Below, one piece after another: positions 6,901 through 10,546 of a stretch of 10,546 bases of DNA; position 1 is the stretch's first letter, and the number at the start of each line of letters is the position of its first letter. Under the pieces are notes generated by a model, which worked only from the letters and a program-made list of their open reading frames with translations, was not told the DNA's origin and searched no databases. The stretch is from Stramenopiles sp. TOSAG23-2 (Eukaryota > Sar), in contig LT650010.1 in NCBI GenBank assembly GCA_900128395.1, forward strand, positions 1-10,546, in the 5' to 3' direction. Made by a program: the position numbers and the translations under genes.

Positions 6901-9777
6901 ATGAAGAAAAGTAATAGTAGTAGTAAAAAAAATAATAATAATAATTCCAAGAAGAATCATGGTGGAAGAAAAGCATCCACCCGTCGAAATAAATCCCAAC
7001 AGCAGCAACAAAAGTTACCCTCCAACGTAACCAGAACACGTGGTAAAACTATCAAACGTTTCGGTGTGAAAATACGATTTCATGGTTACAGTCTCCGTAT
7101 TGGATCGGCGTATTGTTCTGCTGAAGATGCAAGTGCAGTTGCAGCTGTCTTTAGAAAAGTTGCACGCATCGATAGTAACGGTGTAATTTATTTTGATTCC
7201 AGTTTAGGAAGCAAATTTAAAAATGTATTTGTAAATATTTATTTGCCTTTTACTACAACAAAGGATACCGTATCAATATATGAATATTTAATGAAATGGC
7301 TAGTAGATATGAAGAAAAAGACAATATCAATATCCCCAAAAAAATTATTGCCCGGATCACTAGAGAAAAGTAATATCAGCGGTAGCGAGATGGAAAAAAA
7401 TCACTTAGAAAAGTTAAATGTCATAGGGAAAGATACAATTATTGCCAACAACAGCAGCAACAACAACAGCAACAACAGCAGCAACAACGGCAGCAACAAC
7501 GCCAGTTTATTAGGAAAACGTTCTAATAGTAGTACGGATGATAATTTTGTTACAACTACAGGAATCATGGTTTCTGGTAACACGAAATTAACACAAGTTC
7601 AATTATTAAAATCGCAAATTGCAGCATTAGAAATGGAAAATAAAAGATTAAAATTAATAGATGATCCTGGAATGACTTCAAGTAGTAATAGTAGTAAATC
7701 ATCAAACTCAACGACAAGTGATTCAGGGGAAGATACATCAAGAAGTGGAAGTAGTATTTCAGATGGTAAAGATTTTGATATGCAGTATACCAAACGATGC
7801 CATATCAATGATGGAAGAAGATTATTAGAAGTATGTTCATTGATACCACAATATATAGCACAGGATGAAACCAAAGATAACAATGTAAATCGTAATTTAT
7901 TAATTGCTATTGATTTAGATGAAGATGCTAGTATTCATAATGAACACCCACAATTTATTGGTATATTAGAAAAAATGACCATATCACCAAAAAAAAGAAA
8001 AAATAATAAGAAAATACAGAAGAAGGAAGAAGGCACTACCAATAAAACAAAACCTGTAGAACAGCCAATATTAATTGTTGAAGATCGTACTCGTGTTGAC
8101 ATATTTTATCATGCCATCACAAAAGCACTTTTTTTCTCTCTTAATATACGATATTATTCAAATGGATTATATAAATTTATATTAAAAGCAAATACAGATA
8201 ATGGTTTAATTGAATCCAATCGTATAGATTTCCAAATATTATCACCAGAAGAAGCTGCTGCAAGAAACGAAGAAAACTGTAGTAGCGACAAAGGAAATGG
8301 TAATGATGATGATGATGATGATGATGAAAACAACGATAGCGATGGCAATAATAATAATTTTAGAGATTTTGATGATTTTGATCCAAACGATCATGAACAT
8401 TTTAGTGATGGCAATGGTAGAAACGATGATCATTTTTTCGATGATGATTTTTCGAATGGGGATTTTGATACGATGTTTGATAATTATAAAGATAATGCTG
8501 ATCCAAGTTTCAATCGATATTTCATCGTTGAACTATCATCTGGTGCCGAGGAGGAAGGTGAAGATGGTGAAGTTTTACATCTTGAAGGTAATGATGCTAC
8601 ATTGTTATCTGAAAGCACAAATAGTAGTAGTGGTAGTAGAAGTAGTACTGATGGTGGTCCAGAAGATGTTCATAATATTATTCATCATCCAAACAATAAC
8701 AATAAAGCATTTACTGCAATATCGATTGATAATGATGAATCAACTGGCAAGCGATTAATGAATGCTCCTACATATTTAATCATTTTGCTTTTAGCATTGC
8801 TACTTTTTCCAACGATGTCACGCGCTAAAGATAACGATAAACGGGATCCAGTGTTGAAATATGGAGCAATTATGGTGGAAAAGATAGGTCTTACTACATT
8901 ATCTACGAACGTATGCTCTTATTTAACATCAATGGATTGTACAGAACATGTGAAATTTATTTCAACGGTACCTGAATATCAAAAATCAGATTATTATCCT
9001 GTCGTGCGACAAGTCATTCCATTTTTCTCTCCAATTTTAAAAAAAGCCGGACAAATATTTATGGTAGGAACTGCGTTGTGCTTCTTTTGCCTCTTCCCAG
9101 ATAATTTTTATTTACGAGATCGTTTTGGATATAGTGTCTCAGCGACACTTGCAATGATTGAAATTGCTCGTGTATTTGTTGATGGTTATCCAATGGTATT
9201 TGCATTGCCAATGGTTGGCCCATTACTTTGCTATTACATATTTGAAACGATTCTATTGGAGAAATATTTTACGAAAGAATTAATGAGGAAACACCGTGCA
9301 ACTTATCTATGTGTCACAGTATTTGTTTGGTATATGATGTTTTTACCAATTAGAGAATGGGTTGTGCAAAATTATAGCCAAATCGATGAAGCATCAGGGA
9401 AGTCAATTGCATCGATTTTACCACCATGTACTATTTTGTATTCACTTCCTACGCAAAAAATGTTTAGTCAAGCTATACCGTTAATAATGGGTACAAGAAT
9501 CAAAGGTTATTTTCCATTTGATTGGGTCGTCGTGCTGTTTATTACTGCATTTGTATTAACGTTGGCAAGCAGCTATGCACGTACATATAATGATGGTACG
9601 GAAAACATGAATACATTTATTATTAATTGTTGTCAAATTTTCCCATATTACGTATCACCATTGCTTTTCACAGGTACTTTGATGACAATTATCAAACCTG
9701 TATTTTGGTTAGCACGGAATCAATACGAAGCATATACAGGGAATCGATGGGACAGAGGAAACAATGTATATGCTTAA
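6901..9777 (+). CDS. Multi-pass membrane protein with AP2-like N-terminal module (gene 2; paralogue of gene 1)
   Basis: The single-exon product is 958 aa. I chose ATG 6901 because it is the first in-frame ATG, has AAA before it, and makes the length match gene 1. The frame is open back to a TTG at 6826, which would add a hydrophobic leader, but that start is not credible. Modules by residue: Lys/Asn/Gln-rich basic N terminus 1-37; AP2-like module ~50-100 (GVKIRF 55-60, LRIG 65-68, AEDA 74-77); conserved KFKNVFVNIYLPFTTTKD ~105-122; Asn/Ser run from AAC/AGC repeats ~183-201; leucine heptads L236, L243, L250; conserved beta-rich module ~393-450 (VEDRTRVDIFYH, YYSNGLYKFILKANTD); acidic tract ~465-570; membrane segments ~622-642, 714-733, 745-787, 800-821, 869-893 and 906-938. 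NVCSYLTSMDCTEHV, between the first two membrane segments, keeps two cysteines in both paralogues and could form a disulfide. The C-terminal region is the best conserved; RTYNDGTENMNTFIINCCQI is identical in both. Function is unknown. It lacks the intron of gene 1. Confidence 0.92.
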   Translation: MKKSNSSSKKNNNNNSKKNHGGRKASTRRNKSQQQQQKLPSNVTRTRGKTIKRFGVKIRFHGYSLRIGSAYCSAEDASAVAAVFRKVARIDSNGVIYFDSSLGSKFKNVFVNIYLPFTTTKDTVSIYEYLMKWLVDMKKKTISISPKKLLPGSLEKSNISGSEMEKNHLEKLNVIGKDTIIANNSSNNNSNNSSNNGSNNASLLGKRSNSSTDDNFVTTTGIMVSGNTKLTQVQLLKSQIAALEMENKRLKLIDDPGMTSSSNSSKSSNSTTSDSGEDTSRSGSSISDGKDFDMQYTKRCHINDGRRLLEVCSLIPQYIAQDETKDNNVNRNLLIAIDLDEDASIHNEHPQFIGILEKMTISPKKRKNNKKIQKKEEGTTNKTKPVEQPILIVEDRTRVDIFYHAITKALFFSLNIRYYSNGLYKFILKANTDNGLIESNRIDFQILSPEEAAARNEENCSSDKGNGNDDDDDDDENNDSDGNNNNFRDFDDFDPNDHEHFSDGNGRNDDHFFDDDFSNGDFDTMFDNYKDNADPSFNRYFIVELSSGAEEEGEDGEVLHLEGNDATLLSESTNSSSGSRSSTDGGPEDVHNIIHHPNNNNKAFTAISIDNDESTGKRLMNAPTYLIILLLALLLFPTMSRAKDNDKRDPVLKYGAIMVEKIGLTTLSTNVCSYLTSMDCTEHVKFISTVPEYQKSDYYPVVRQVIPFFSPILKKAGQIFMVGTALCFFCLFPDNFYLRDRFGYSVSATLAMIEIARVFVDGYPMVFALPMVGPLLCYYIFETILLEKYFTKELMRKHRATYLCVTVFVWYMMFLPIREWVVQNYSQIDEASGKSIASILPPCTILYSLPTQKMFSQAIPLIMGTRIKGYFPFDWVVVLFITAFVLTLASSYARTYNDGTENMNTFIINCCQIFPYYVSPLLFTGTLMTIIKPVFWLARNQYEAYTGNRWDRGNNVYA
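7447..7502 (+). repeat. AAC/AGC/GGC run coding Asn/Ser-rich tract in gene 2
   Basis: An imperfect trinucleotide array encodes a mixed Asn/Ser/Gly tract at about residues 183-201. Gene 1 has no matching array and carries a Thr/Ser/Lys-rich linker there instead. The tract is a fast-changing spacer between the N-terminal conserved block and the leucine coiled coil. Confidence 0.8.
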
Positions 9778-10412
9778 AAAAGAAGAGAGTGTGATGTGTC
9801 TTATACGTATAAAAGGAGAGATAAGGGTGTGTTTAATGAAGAAAAATGAAAAACATCTAAAAAAATTTGGAGATGTACGAATTTAAAAGATTTTTAAAGT
9901 TTAAAAGAGAGACTTTTTATAACACCAATATTTAACGTATTAACCAAAAACCAAATACTCCGGTACTTCGTATATACGTACGGAAGTATAAATATAATAT
10001 GTGTGTTATAGTTTACGCATATTAATTTCTATCTTTTTTACTCGCGTAAAAAAAAATACGAGAATTACGAATTACGAACGTTTTTAAAATATTTTTAAAA
10101 ATATGTGCGGATCAAAATTTTGAATCAAAAAAATAATACTCACACAATAAACACTCACACTCTTCCGCACACATTAAACTTCTCGCACGAAAGTATCTTT
10201 TTCTTTCTCTCTTTCTCTCTCTGTTTTCCTTTTTTTAAAAAACATTGTCGTATATGTATCAATATTAATATACGTGTGTGTAAAAACGTTTTCATTATTG
10301 TCGTTCGCCATATAATATAAATATACTCATTAATATACCCCCACGCTTTCTCGCACCTTGCACCATATATGATATATATAATATATATATATATTATGCA
10401 TATATAAATATA
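9778..10412. other. Convergent 3' intergenic region
   Basis: This lies between the stop of gene 2 and the stop of the minus-strand gene at the right edge. It contains a CGTATATACG palindrome inside TACTTC/GAAGTA arms (9964-9988), which could form a weak 3' hairpin. There is an AATAAA at 10146-10151 on the plus strand that could be a distant poly(A) signal, a CT-rich tract at about 10198-10232, and an AT dinucleotide run. The plus-strand frame at 10105-10320 is low complexity and not called. Confidence 0.5.
10365..10395. repeat. AT-dinucleotide microsatellite
   Basis: This is an imperfect (AT)n run just past the stop of the right-edge gene. It is mostly self-complementary and is a likely spot for length variation or sequencing error. 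A similar run lies near 3140-3165 in the intron of gene 1. Confidence 0.8.
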
Positions 10413-10546
10413 TTAAAACGATTTCATTAAAAAGTCATGCATTGGTGGCAGTACATTTGAATGACAACTGGCACAGGTTACTTGTTCTCTGTATCTGTTA
10501 CATACTTGCTTATATGTTTCATCATTGTTATTATCCGTACTTTTCA
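10413..10546 (-). CDS. 3' end of a gene with a cysteine-rich C terminus (partial)
   Basis: On the minus strand one frame is open from the window edge to TAA at 10415-10413, giving the last 43 residues of a protein. It reads KSTDNNNDETYKQ, then VCNRYREQVTCASCHSN, then VLPPMHDFLMKSF. The arrangement C-x8-C-x2-C-H suggests part of a zinc-binding site. CASCH also fits the c-type haem motif CxxCH, but nothing else supports a cytochrome. The Asn/Asp-rich start of the fragment matches the composition of the neighbouring proteins. The gene is convergent with gene 2. The other two minus-strand frames are broken by stops. The rest of the gene lies outside the window, so no family can be given. Confidence 0.55.
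   Translation of the reverse strand, partial: KSTDNNNDETYKQVCNRYREQVTCASCHSNVLPPMHDFLMKSF

Noticed and set aside
7615-7655. bZIP DNA-binding domain
   Set aside because: The three leucine heptads are present in both paralogues, and gene 1 has basic residues before them. Gene 2 lacks the basic region, so only a coiled coil is supported.
8297-8758. Plus-strand ORF rich in Met/Ile overlapping gene 2
   Set aside because: It is the frame shadow of GAT repeats inside gene 2.
10464-10520. c-type cytochrome from the CASCH motif
   Set aside because: A lone CxxCH near a C terminus, with another Cys nine residues upstream, fits zinc binding better, and no distal haem ligand region is visible.
1-10546. 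Large DNA virus of insects (AT-rich, Asn-rich proteins, direct repeats)
   Set aside because: A clear spliceosomal intron, long non-coding spaces, microsatellites and a minisatellite fit a nuclear genome better, and no viral core gene is recognisable.

Overview
The window looks like nuclear DNA of an AT-rich eukaryote. It has a spliceosomal intron with a GTAAGT donor, a CTAAC branch-like site and an AG acceptor. Its start codons have A at -3, its intergenic spaces are long, and AAT/GAT/AGT/AAC microsatellites code for runs of Asn, Asp and Ser. TGA and TAA both serve as stops, so the standard code fits. The lineage is not certain. An AP2-like fold near the N terminus of the two large proteins hints at a protist, perhaps a stramenopile, but this is a weak inference.

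Layout, left to right. (1) A minus-strand two-exon gene (338-3435, 957 aa after splicing). (2) An intergenic stretch with a roughly 123-bp minisatellite. (3) A minus-strand gene of unknown function (4522-5688, 388 aa as it stands) whose original C terminus seems to lie at 4319-4407, cut off by a tandem duplication. (4) A 1.2-kb divergent promoter region. (5) A plus-strand gene (6901-9777, 958 aa) that is a paralogue of gene 1 but lacks its intron. (6) A 3' intergenic region, then the last 43 codons of another minus-strand gene with clustered cysteines, running off the right edge.

The main content is the inverted pair of paralogues. Each has a basic, low-complexity N terminus, a short AP2-like beta-hairpin-plus-helix module, a conserved block of about 35 aa, a three-heptad leucine coiled coil, a conserved beta-rich module of about 55 aa, a very acidic Asp/Asn tract, and then a multi-pass membrane domain of about 330 aa. 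I do not know a named family with this order. A membrane-anchored regulator is the most natural reading, but that is inference.

The second striking signal is five exact two-copy tandem duplications (148, 94, 119, 108 and 89 bp) between 181 and 6537. They fall at the 3' end of gene 1, across its 5' splice site, at both ends of the middle gene and in the promoter region. All are shorter than a typical short read, so assembly artefact must be excluded before any is treated as biology.
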